A DNA stretch of 64,000 bases, taken from positions 1 to 64,000 of the forward strand of contig CAINND010000094.1 of NCBI GenBank assembly GCA_903851035.1, written 5' to 3'. The notes under the pieces were generated by a model. That model did not search any database. It saw nothing but the letters and a program-made list of their open reading frames with translations, and was not told the DNA's origin. Positions 7,615 through 15,801 of this stretch are shown in pieces (positions within the stretch are counted from its first letter, which is position 1; each line of letters starts with the position of its first letter). Position numbers and translations under genes: made by a program. The stretch is from an uncultured Acidobacteriota bacterium. GTDB taxonomy: Bacteria > Acidobacteriota > Terriglobia > Terriglobales > Acidobacteriaceae.

Positions 7615-9191
7615 AGATCACCTCGGCCGCCGAGATGGCTGCGATCGACCAGGCAACGACCGCGCAGTTTGGCGTGCACGGGCTGACGCTGATGGAGAAC
7701 GCGGGTTCGGCCGTGGCCGGTTTTGCCCTGGAGCAGTGGCCCCAGGCAGGCCGCATCACCATCGTCTGCGGGCGCGGCAACAACGGCGGAGACGGCTTTG
7801 TGGCCGCGCGCCGTTTGCATGCGGCGGGCAAGGTGGTGGAGGTGCTGCTGCTTGGCCCGGCGGAGGGCTTGAAGCCCGATGCGGCGGCCATGCTGGGGCG
7901 TCTGCCATTCCGCCCCATGATCGTAAACACGGTGGCGGAGATTGCGCGGGAGTGCTCGCGCAGCCTGGCCGGTGCCGAGCTGATCATCGACGCCATCTAC
8001 GGCACCGGCTATCAGCAGCGCAGCGGAGCAAGCGCGGCGCAGCAGTTGGCGGAGGCCGCCATCGCGGCCATTAACGCCGCTTCGGCTCCGGTGCTGAGCG
8101 TGGATGTGCCCAGCGGCGTGGACGCCGACCAGACGACATCCACGGCCGAGGGGGTTGTGTGCCGGTCGAATGCCGTGGTGACGTTTACGGCCGCCAAGCC
8201 GGCGCATGCCTTTGCCGCACTCACCCGCGGCCCGGTGGTGGTGGCTAACATCGGCTCACCGGCAGAGGCGATCCAGAGCAAGCAGAATCTGAACATCATC
8301 ACTCCGCAGGAGGTGGCCGCGCTCTTTGCACCGCGCCAGGTGGATGCCAACAAGGGGCGTTACGGTCATGTGCTGGTGGTTGGCGGATCGGTTGGCAAGA
8401 GCGGCGCCGCGGCCATGAGCGCGATGGCCGCCCTGCGCGTGGGCGCCGGACTGGTGACAGCCGCCGTGCCTGCGAGCGTGCTGCCCATGGTGGCCATGGC
8501 CGCGCCAGAGCTGATGACCGAGCCGCTCGGCGATGCCAACGCAACATCGTTCAGTACGGCCGATGCCGCACGCTGCCTGGAGCTGGCGAAGTCGCGCACC
8601 GTGCTGGCCGTTGGTCCGGGCCTGGGGCAGAAGCCTGGTGCAGCGGAGTTTGTGCGCAAACTGGTGAAGGGGGCGCACGCGCCGGTGGTGTTGGATGCCG
8701 ATGGGCTGAATGCTTTTGTCGGCGCCGCGCAGGAACTCAATGGCTCGCGTCCTCTGGTGCTGACGCCGCATCCGGGAGAGATGGCGAGACTTTTGGGGCG
8801 CACTGTGGCCGAGGTGCAAAGTGACCGTGTTGGCACCGCCCGCGACTTTGCCCGCCGCCATCACTGCACGGTGGTGTTGAAAGGCTTCCGCACCATCATC
8901 GCCTCGCCCACGGGTGAGCTTTGGGTTTCGGCCACAGGCAATCCCGGCATGGCCACCGGTGGCACGGGAGACATTTTGACCGGCATGATTGCCGGGGCCA
9001 TCGCGCAGTTTCCGCAGCGGCTGGAGGAGGCGGTGCGCGCAGCCGTTTATTTGCACGGGCTTGCCGGAGACGTAGCCGCCACTCGCGGCGCCGAGGAGAG
9101 CCTGGTGGCAACCGATCTTTTGCGCCTGCTGCCCGCGGCTTTCCGCACCTTGCGCCGCCGCGCCGAAGCGAAACTCATCCGGCTGAACTGA
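7611..9191 (+). CDS. nnrD-nnrE (fused): Bifunctional NAD(P)H-hydrate epimerase / ADP-dependent NAD(P)H-hydrate dehydratase
   Basis: 526 aa. It repairs hydrated NADH/NADPH in the cytosol. The N-terminal YjeF_N epimerase domain (about 1-215) has CGRGNNGGDGFVAARRL and DAIYGTGYQ. The C-terminal ribokinase-like dehydratase domain (about 240-515) has GRYGHVLVVGGS, VLDADGLNAF, LTPHPGEMARLL and the signature NPGMATGGTGDILTGMIAG. The GTG start at 7611 overlaps the stop of the channel gene. tsaE follows 55 bp downstream, a pairing seen in many bacteria. Confidence 0.95.
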   Translation: MKITSAAEMAAIDQATTAQFGVHGLTLMENAGSAVAGFALEQWPQAGRITIVCGRGNNGGDGFVAARRLHAAGKVVEVLLLGPAEGLKPDAAAMLGRLPFRPMIVNTVAEIARECSRSLAGAELIIDAIYGTGYQQRSGASAAQQLAEAAIAAINAASAPVLSVDVPSGVDADQTTSTAEGVVCRSNAVVTFTAAKPAHAFAALTRGPVVVANIGSPAEAIQSKQNLNIITPQEVAALFAPRQVDANKGRYGHVLVVGGSVGKSGAAAMSAMAALRVGAGLVTAAVPASVLPMVAMAAPELMTEPLGDANATSFSTADAARCLELAKSRTVLAVGPGLGQKPGAAEFVRKLVKGAHAPVVLDADGLNAFVGAAQELNGSRPLVLTPHPGEMARLLGRTVAEVQSDRVGTARDFARRHHCTVVLKGFRTIIASPTGELWVSATGNPGMATGGTGDILTGMIAGAIAQFPQRLEEAVRAAVYLHGLAGDVAATRGAEESLVATDLLRLLPAAFRTLRRRAEAKLIRLN

Positions 9192-9246
9192 CGGATTCAT
9201 CAAGGATTACGCGTCCTTTCGCCCCATCCAGTGCTATGATGCGCGA

Positions 9247-9678
9247 ATGACGCGTGACTACACCTCGCACTCGGCCACGGAGACCATCGAACTGGGACGC
9301 CAGTTGGCGCCACTGCTGGAAGGTAAGCACCTGGTGCTGCTGCGCGGCGACCTGGGCGCGGGCAAGACCACGCTGGTCAAGGGAATCGCCGAGGGCTTCC
9401 ACGCAGCCGAGGCCGACGAGGTCACCAGCCCGACATTCACGCTCATCCACGAGTATCACGGCCCGGAGAAGGATATTTACCACATTGACCTCTACCGGCT
9501 GGACAAGCCCGGCGAGCTGGATTCGCTGGGGTTGGAAGACCTGATGCTGGAGGAGCGCAACGTGCTGCTGATCGAGTGGGGAGAAAAATTTCCGCGCATC
9601 CTGCAACACAAGGACGCGGAGATTATCATCCTGCGCAGCGGTCACGACGAACGCAAGGTGAGGTTGACGACGGCGTAA
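9247..9678 (+). CDS. tsaE: tRNA threonylcarbamoyladenosine biosynthesis ATPase TsaE
   Basis: 143 aa, a normal length. TsaE is the P-loop ATPase that resets the TsaB-TsaD complex in t6A37 synthesis on ANN-decoding tRNAs. It shows Walker A GDLGAGKTTLVKGIAEG, the TSPTFTLIHEY motif, HIDLYRLD and LLIEWGEKF. It follows nnrD/E on the same strand. Confidence 0.95.
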   Translation: MTRDYTSHSATETIELGRQLAPLLEGKHLVLLRGDLGAGKTTLVKGIAEGFHAAEADEVTSPTFTLIHEYHGPEKDIYHIDLYRLDKPGELDSLGLEDLMLEERNVLLIEWGEKFPRILQHKDAEIIILRSGHDERKVRLTTA

Positions 9679-9705
9679 AGCAGTACGACTTTCGCCTTAC
9701 AGTTA

Positions 9706-11766
9706 CTATTCGTGCGGTCCGAGGAATTTGTCGCCGTTAAAGTGAATCATATGTTCCGGGCTTTCGGCGATCCACACCTCTGTTTCCCATGCGATTCTCA
9801 TAGACCATTTGCGAAAATCTGACTTTGTTAGGAAGGCAGTTACAAAGACTCGACCAGCGGTGCATCCCTCAGTCAAACTGGTGAGTAGTGCATGCCTTCT
9901 TTCGTCGATTGGGTTACTGCTATGGACGGCTTCCACAAAGAAAACCCAATTCCGTTCCTTTTCATAAGCGACAATATCAGGAAGAGGATCACCTCTTTCG
10001 GGCGCTGTTAACCCGATTTCCTTCAATCCATCTTCGTCGACAAGTAGTGATTTCTTTTCAGTATCTCCAACATAGAGGACTTGTGCGCCCCTCGAAAAAC
10101 CCGGCAAGAACTCCTCAATTACTGCCTTCTGAATCAAATTGTGTGGGCCAGGTGATAGAACGAGCGATTTGCCGCCCGGAAATCGCACCGGAACTTTCTG
10201 GAGGTCCCTAGATTTTGCCAGCCTGTCACGAATTGCAGGCAGAGCGGAACGGAAGTCCTTAAGGGCGGAATCCCACCCGGGAGTACGGAATGCACGAAGC
10301 AAGCGAAGGCCGTCAACGGTTAATGCATAACCTCTAGTTCCATCGTTTGTGTCCGCGGCGGCGTCCTTAGCACTTCTTGCCACAATTCCTGCATCGCAGA
10401 GCAAGGCAAGATCTTTGCGGCGCACATCGTCGTAAGACCCAGAGGAAAGCCCCTCGTGGTAATGCTCATTCCGAAAGTTGATGATATCTCTGGAACGAGA
10501 AGCCTTGACTTTTGTATCTTCAAGGCAGCTTTTAGCTTTTTTCCAAGAGGACTCAGGCAGGAGCTGTGCCACGGCAAGCAGACAAAGTGCAGCCCTCTCT
10601 CGACCTCTGGGTGTTAGGTCACGCAGAACGACTCCGGCTTCCCTCAAAATTGTTTGGGCTTGCTCAATCTTTACCTGCTTGGGTGAATTGTCTAATAGCT
10701 TGTTCTTGGGCTGCTTCCGAGTTCCAGCCATAGGGAAATTCTCCAGAAATTTAAACGCCTGTCGCGCTAATGCATAACCCAGTAACGGTGGTACAGCGTT
10801 ACCGATTTGTTCGGCTTGCTCGTATGTCGAACCCGTAAATTCAAACCAATCAGGAAAACTCTGAAGACGGGCACCTTCTCTGATATGGAGCATTCGCCGC
10901 CGCCCATCTGAGAGGACAATTCGCAACATATCAGCTGTGGCCCCACCTAGATTGCGGCAGGTTACCGTTCTTGATGGCTTGTCTAGATGAAGATCTCTAG
11001 GGCGAATGCAGCTACTTGCTTTTTCATATGCTGCGACATATTCATCCATGCTTGAGGTAAGGAAGCGGCTCTCTTCCTCGATATGGCTTGCCATGCTGCC
11101 GAGAGCTTGCCCGGCAGTTACAGGCTCGTCAACGACTACCTCGGGCCATTCCCAGCCCACCATAGACGCGACAATTACAACCCGCTCCCTTTTTTGCGGT
11201 ACGCCAAAATCGACGGCTTTCAAAAGGCGAACATCAACAGCGTAGCCAAATCGCTCAAGCTCGGCCATAACTAGACGCAGATAATCTCTATTCCTAAAGA
11301 GAAGCCCTCGTACATTTTCGATTATTGCGATTTTCGGACGTATTCTATTAACCGCATCCAAAAAAATCGGGAAGCCATCCCTTGGGTCACGAGTACCCCG
11401 TTGGTATCCAATCTGAGAAAATGGTTGGCAGGGAGGCCCACCAATGATGATGTCAGCATTGCCTTCTGGCTGGCCTATGCTTAGCATCGTCTCAGTACAG
11501 TGATTACCTAAGTTAAAATTGTAAGTTTGAACAGCTTCCGGCTTCATTTCAAAGCCGCGAGTCAGCATTCCGGCTGCTTCAAAGCCGAGTGCAAGCCCAC
11601 CGCACCCCGCAAATAGGTCTATGACGACTGGCGCACCTGAGGATATTTTCGGGCGGGTAAGAGTGGTATTCAGCCACTCTATCCATTCGTCGCTAGTATT
11701 AAAGCGGCGCCGGGGTGGGCTGAATAAATCCCTTGAAACAAAAGTTGGAGTGAAGGAGGTCGTCAA
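9706..11766 (-). CDS. Fused m5C DNA methyltransferase and BsuBI/PstI-type restriction endonuclease
   Basis: 686 aa in one frame. Residues 45-345 are a cytosine-5 methylase: motif I VIDLFAGCGGLALGFE, catalytic C113 in GGPPCQPFSQIG, ENV at 150-152, motif VIII VPQKRERVVIV, IX REGARLQSFPDWF and X QIGNAVPPLL. Residues about 375-500 look like the helical/HTH N-terminal domain of BsuBI/PstI enzymes. Residues about 525-686 match their catalytic domain: LPDIVAYEKE with D597, FVEAVHSSNP with E612, IAWETEVWIAE and MIHFNGDKFLGP. The start is TTG at 11766, with GGGAG 8 nt upstream. Both halves look intact. The gene lies 40 bp downstream of fabI on the same strand and is AT-richer than it. The recognition site is unknown. 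Confidence 0.88.
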   Translation of the reverse strand: MTTSFTPTFVSRDLFSPPRRRFNTSDEWIEWLNTTLTRPKISSGAPVVIDLFAGCGGLALGFEAAGMLTRGFEMKPEAVQTYNFNLGNHCTETMLSIGQPEGNADIIIGGPPCQPFSQIGYQRGTRDPRDGFPIFLDAVNRIRPKIAIIENVRGLLFRNRDYLRLVMAELERFGYAVDVRLLKAVDFGVPQKRERVVIVASMVGWEWPEVVVDEPVTAGQALGSMASHIEEESRFLTSSMDEYVAAYEKASSCIRPRDLHLDKPSRTVTCRNLGGATADMLRIVLSDGRRRMLHIREGARLQSFPDWFEFTGSTYEQAEQIGNAVPPLLGYALARQAFKFLENFPMAGTRKQPKNKLLDNSPKQVKIEQAQTILREAGVVLRDLTPRGRERAALCLLAVAQLLPESSWKKAKSCLEDTKVKASRSRDIINFRNEHYHEGLSSGSYDDVRRKDLALLCDAGIVARSAKDAAADTNDGTRGYALTVDGLRLLRAFRTPGWDSALKDFRSALPAIRDRLAKSRDLQKVPVRFPGGKSLVLSPGPHNLIQKAVIEEFLPGFSRGAQVLYVGDTEKKSLLVDEDGLKEIGLTAPERGDPLPDIVAYEKERNWVFFVEAVHSSNPIDERRHALLTSLTEGCTAGRVFVTAFLTKSDFRKWSMRIAWETEVWIAESPEHMIHFNGDKFLGPHE

Positions 11767-11806
11767 TTTCTCTTCTCCCGCACATCATACAATGCATTGA
11801 ACCCTA

Positions 11807-12580
11807 CTAATACCCCATCACGTTGTATCCACAGTCCACGTGGATGACTTCTCCGGTGATGCCGGCGGCGCCATCGGTGGCGAGGAAGGCGGCGGTGGCT
11901 CCCACTTCGGCCACGTCCACGTTGCGCTTGAGCGGCGAACGCTCCTGCACGACCTTGAGGAAGTCACCGAGCGAGCCGACGCCGCGCGCGGCCAGGGTGC
12001 GGATCGGTCCGGCACTGATGGCGTTGACGCGGATGGCCTTCGGTCCCAGTGAGGCGGCCAGGTAGCGGACGGTGGCTTCCAGGGCGGCCTTGGCCACGCC
12101 CATCACGTTGTAGCCCTGCATCACTTTTTCCGCGCCCAGGTAGGTGAGGGTGATGATGCTGCCGCCCTCGGTCATCAGGGGCTCTGCGGCGCGGGAGATG
12201 GCCACCAGCGAATAGACGCTGACATCGTGTGCGATGCGGAAGCCCTCGCGGCTGGTCAGCAGAAAGTCGTTCTTCAAGTCCTCGGCCGGAGCGTAGGCCA
12301 CGGAGTGCACCAGGGTGTGAATCTTGCCGTGGTAGCGCTCGCCAATCTGGCGGAAGACCTCGGCGATTTCGTCGTCATTGCTGACGTCGCACTGGAAGCC
12401 GGTGGCTCCGGGCAGGCTCTGGATCATGTCCTCGGCTTCCAGGCGCAGGCGCTCGTTCTGGTAGGTAATGGCGATCTCGGCGCCTTCTTCGTGCAGCTTT
12501 TGGGCGATGGCCCATGCGATGCTGCGCTTGTTGGCGAGTCCGAATATGACGGCGACCCGCCCTTGCAGGCTATTTGCCAT
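11807..12580 (-). CDS. fabI: Enoyl-[acyl-carrier-protein] reductase (NADH) FabI
   Basis: 257 aa from the ATG at 12580. It catalyses the last reduction of the fatty acid elongation cycle. FabI features are the atypical cofactor motif AVIFGLANKRSIAWAIAQKL, SVAYAPAEDL and the catalytic Tyr/Lys region GAEKVMQGYNVMGVAKAALE. The C-terminus has ISAGPIRTLAARGV and GEVIHVDCGYNVMGY. The upstream in-frame extension to 12706 has no conserved sequence and was rejected. Confidence 0.96.
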   Translation of the reverse strand: MANSLQGRVAVIFGLANKRSIAWAIAQKLHEEGAEIAITYQNERLRLEAEDMIQSLPGATGFQCDVSNDDEIAEVFRQIGERYHGKIHTLVHSVAYAPAEDLKNDFLLTSREGFRIAHDVSVYSLVAISRAAEPLMTEGGSIITLTYLGAEKVMQGYNVMGVAKAALEATVRYLAASLGPKAIRVNAISAGPIRTLAARGVGSLGDFLKVVQERSPLKRNVDVAEVGATAAFLATDGAAGITGEVIHVDCGYNVMGY

Positions 12581-12766
12581 TGTGCTGTTTGCTCCCAAGC
12601 TTGTCGGTAAAGGAATGAATCCCGTATGACGTAAGGATAACAGCCGGAAGGGGCTTTGGGGAACCCGGCGGGCGGTGAGGGTGGCCGGGGACGGGGCGGG
12701 CATCACCCCGGGTTGTGAGTTTCATCACGGTGCGGCGGGTGAAAGCTGGCTACTCTTTGACTCGCT

Positions 12767-13078
12767 ATGACGACCAAGAACCTCGAAACCATTGCCGTGA
12801 CTCCCGAAGCGTCTGCTTGTGAGCCACACCGGGGAGCTTGTGTTGAGTTCGTGAAGTTCTGCAAGGAGCAGCATCTCAACTCCCGTGCAGCCAACACGTT
12901 CCTGCGCGTGCTCCACAACCATAACTGGGAAGCCGAACGCGACCACATCCGGGAGTCCATGCGTCCCGAGGTGGATCGCCTTTTTGCACCGGCGGAAGAA
13001 GCCCTGAAGGAAGGCCGCAACTGCATTGAAGTGCTGGATATGCTGGTGGCCACCCTGCAAAAGAACGAGAAGCTGTAA
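12767..13078 (+). CDS. Hypothetical protein, 103 aa
   Basis: No family recognised. The protein is small, mostly helical and charged, with three cysteines in the middle (CEPHRGACVEFVKFC) and a C-terminal helical segment (EALKEGRNCIEVLDMLVATL). Composition matches the GC-rich chromosome. It stands alone between fabI (divergent) and the methylase-nuclease gene. There is no signal peptide or membrane segment, so a cytosolic protein is likely. Confidence 0.6.
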   Translation: MTTKNLETIAVTPEASACEPHRGACVEFVKFCKEQHLNSRAANTFLRVLHNHNWEAERDHIRESMRPEVDRLFAPAEEALKEGRNCIEVLDMLVATLQKNEKL

Positions 13079-13135
13079 GCGTACGGACATAAAGCGTTCA
13101 ATAGTTTTCATCCTAATTTCAGCCCTGTAACTCTA

Positions 13136-13157
13136 CCCGCCCTTACCGGCGGGCTTT
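13136..13157 (+). terminator. Weak terminator after the 103-aa gene
   Basis: CCCGCC (13136-13141) pairs with GGCGGG (13148-13153), followed by CTTTGTTG. The stem is short and the T tract is interrupted. Confidence 0.4.
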
Positions 13158-13221
13158 GTTGTTGGCGGGCAGATGGCGCGGGACTTTGTGCCCCGCGCCG
13201 GTGCGTTGTAAGCTGTCCTGC

Positions 13222-14754
13222 ATGGCCAAGGCAAAGAAATCCGCAGCCACCTCCGGAGTGGCGATGACGCCTCCGGGCAAGCCGTCTGCACTGATTGATA
13301 CCCGGGTTGTGTATTGCGGCGACAACCTGGAGCAACTAACAAAGCTGCCGGACGAATGCGTGGACCTCATCTACATTGACCCTCCCTTTAACTCCAACCG
13401 GAACTACGAGGTCTTTTGGGGCGAGAAGAAGGAACTGCGCTCATTTGATGATCGCCACGAGTCCACACAGGCATACATCGACTTCATGCGTCCACGCTGC
13501 GTGGAGTTGGCGCGCGTGCTGAAAAAGACAGGCAGTTTTTATTACCACTGCGATTGGCACGCCAGCCACTACGTCAAGGTGATGCTCGACCAGATTCTTG
13601 GCGAAGAAAAATTCATAAACGAAATCATCTGGAAAAGACAGTCGGCACACAACGATGCAAAGCAGGGCTCCAAACATCTAGGCCGTGTTCATGACAGCAT
13701 TTTCTTGTATAGCGGTGGCGGAGACTACTACTTCAAGCACCTATACACGCCTTACAACGCCGAGTACATCGAGAAGTTTTATAAGAACGTGGAGCCCGAA
13801 ACAGGGCGGCGTTACCAGTTGGGCGACCTAGGAGCGCCAGGAGGTGCAGCACCCTCTAAGGGTAACCCTCATTACGAGTTCTTAGGGGTCACCAGATACT
13901 GGCGTTACTCAAAAGAGAATATGCAAAAGCTATATGAAGAAGGGCTAATCGTGCAGGCAAAGCCTGGCGCTGTACCTCGCTTCAAACGCTATCTAGACGA
14001 GGGCAAAGGCGTACCGTTGGGCTCGGTATGGGATGATATCGGCCCTGTACAGGGTCAAGCTACTGAACGTTTGGGCTACCCAACCCAGAAACCACTCAAG
14101 TTATTAGAGCGCATTATCGAAATCTCCTCGCAGCCCAATGATATAGTCCTCGATGCCTTTTGTGGCTGTGGCACGGCATTGGTCGCGGCGCAGAACCTTG
14201 GCCGCCAGTGGATTGGCATAGACATTTCGCCCACCTCCTGCGTTGTGATGGCAAAGCGACTGCGCGATATTTGCAAGCTCCGCGAAGGTGAGCATCAGCG
14301 CCTGCGCGGCAAAGGCTTCATGGTGCGCGAACTGCCAACTACGGAAAAACAATTGCGCGAGTTGCCTCCCTTTGAGTTTGAGAACTGGGCAGTGCTCGCC
14401 CTGGGTGGAATCAAGAACAAGGCCCAGGTGGGTGACATGGGCATTGACGGGCGAATCTTCCCGGTGGGCAGTGGCCCGGAGACGAGCGGCAAGGATGCCG
14501 GGGAACTCGACTTTATGGATGAGTGGTATCCGGTGCAGGTGAAACAGAAGGAAAAGGCGGGAAGGCCGGACATAGACAATTTTGAGGCGGCAATGATGCG
14601 CGCCAAGCGTAAACGCGGCTACTTTGTCTCCTTTGGCTTTACCGGCGATGCCATTGATGAGATACGGCGGTTTAAGCGGGAAGAGAACATCCACATTATT
14701 CCCGTTACCGTTGAAGAGATTTTGGACGGCAGCGTTATAGATAAGTTGATTTAG
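13222..14754 (+). CDS. Beta-class N6A/N4C DNA methyltransferase fused to a PD-(D/E)XK nuclease-like domain
   Basis: 510 aa. Motif IV DPPF (53-56, in IDPPFNSNRNY) comes before motif I VLDAFCGCGTALVAAQ (about 308), which is beta-class order. It is followed by GRQWIGIDISP. Residues about 380-510 form an Mrr-like restriction domain: GDMGIDGRIF near 404 and VQVKQKEKAGRPDIDNFE near 438, giving a D...QxK active-site pattern. One chain may therefore methylate and cleave, or cleave in response to modification. The start is ATG 13222 (MAKAKKSAA); the extension to 13156 is unlikely. The central section (about 13600-14300) is AT-richer than both ends, suggesting a mosaic origin. Confidence 0.85.
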   Translation: MAKAKKSAATSGVAMTPPGKPSALIDTRVVYCGDNLEQLTKLPDECVDLIYIDPPFNSNRNYEVFWGEKKELRSFDDRHESTQAYIDFMRPRCVELARVLKKTGSFYYHCDWHASHYVKVMLDQILGEEKFINEIIWKRQSAHNDAKQGSKHLGRVHDSIFLYSGGGDYYFKHLYTPYNAEYIEKFYKNVEPETGRRYQLGDLGAPGGAAPSKGNPHYEFLGVTRYWRYSKENMQKLYEEGLIVQAKPGAVPRFKRYLDEGKGVPLGSVWDDIGPVQGQATERLGYPTQKPLKLLERIIEISSQPNDIVLDAFCGCGTALVAAQNLGRQWIGIDISPTSCVVMAKRLRDICKLREGEHQRLRGKGFMVRELPTTEKQLRELPPFEFENWAVLALGGIKNKAQVGDMGIDGRIFPVGSGPETSGKDAGELDFMDEWYPVQVKQKEKAGRPDIDNFEAAMMRAKRKRGYFVSFGFTGDAIDEIRRFKREENIHIIPVTVEEILDGSVIDKLI

Positions 14755-14775
14755 CTGGCCGAGGAGCACATTTCC

Positions 14776-15543
14776 ATGAAACTGACAGGCAACACGATTC
14801 TGATTACCGGCGGAGGCAGCGGCATTGGCCGCGGACTGGCCGAGGGCTTTCAACGGCTGGGCAACCAGGTCATCATCGCGGGCCGCCGCAAAAGCGCGTT
14901 GGACGAGGTGACGGCGGCCAATCCCGGCATGAAGAGCGTTGTGTTCGACGTGGAGAACAAGGCCGGCATCCGCGACTTTGCCGCCCGGGTTTGTGCCGAA
15001 TACCCCGCGCTGAATGTGCTGATCAACAACGCCGGCATCATGCGCCCGGAGGATTTGCTGCACCAGCCGGACGAGCTTACGGACGCCGAGGCCATCGTCA
15101 CCACGAACCTGCTAGGCCCAATCCGGCTGACGGCGGCCTTGCTGCCGCATCTCCTTCAGAAATCTTATGCAGCCATTGTGAACGTGAGCAGCGGGCTGGC
15201 CTTTGTTCCGCTGGCCAGCACGCCGACGTATTCGGCCACCAAGGCGGCTCTGCACTCCTACACACAGAGTCTGCGCTACCAGTTGAAGGGCTCGCCGGTG
15301 GAGGTGCTGGAGTTGATTCCGCCGTATGTGCAGACGCACCTGATGGCGGGCGCCGAGGATCCAAGGGCGATGCCGCTGAAGGAGTTTTTGGCCGAAGTGT
15401 TTGGAATTTTAGAGGCCAATTCGGCGATAAAAGAGATCTGCGTGGAGCGCGTCAACGGTTTGCGCCGGGCCGAAGAGAGCGGAAAGCATGAGGCGGTCTT
15501 CCTCGGGCTGAATGACGCTATGTCTAAGAATGCAAAAGAGTAA
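14776..15543 (+). CDS. SDR family oxidoreductase (DltE-like)
   Basis: 255 aa classical short-chain dehydrogenase/reductase. It has the NAD(P)-binding TGGGSGIGRGLAEGF, NNAG (LINNAGIMRPEDL), the catalytic Ser in VNVSSGLAFV, and YSATKAAL (Y-x3-K). The NAAIKE-type C-terminus and overall pattern resemble DltE-like SDRs. It is 21 bp downstream of the methylase-nuclease gene and could be cotranscribed. The substrate is unknown. Confidence 0.88.
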   Translation: MKLTGNTILITGGGSGIGRGLAEGFQRLGNQVIIAGRRKSALDEVTAANPGMKSVVFDVENKAGIRDFAARVCAEYPALNVLINNAGIMRPEDLLHQPDELTDAEAIVTTNLLGPIRLTAALLPHLLQKSYAAIVNVSSGLAFVPLASTPTYSATKAALHSYTQSLRYQLKGSPVEVLELIPPYVQTHLMAGAEDPRAMPLKEFLAEVFGILEANSAIKEICVERVNGLRRAEESGKHEAVFLGLNDAMSKNAKE

Positions 15544-15801
15544 GGGGATTTTTCGCGAACATTCGTCGTCGGCTTCTGGGGGGGAGAAATCGCCGGAGGT
15601 GTTCAATTTGAGACATCTATGCACTGCTATGCATCTGTATTGTAACGTTTTGTTCTAGAATGTAACCCGTCGGAGACAGGGGTAGTGGTTTACTGCCCTT
15701 GTCGCGGCGCTTAGCGCATCTTCCCGACTCCTACCGGGTACGTCCGCAGTGCCGCAGCTTCCGCTGAGTCAATAAGAACATCTGTAGGCCTGGAGGTCTG
15801 A

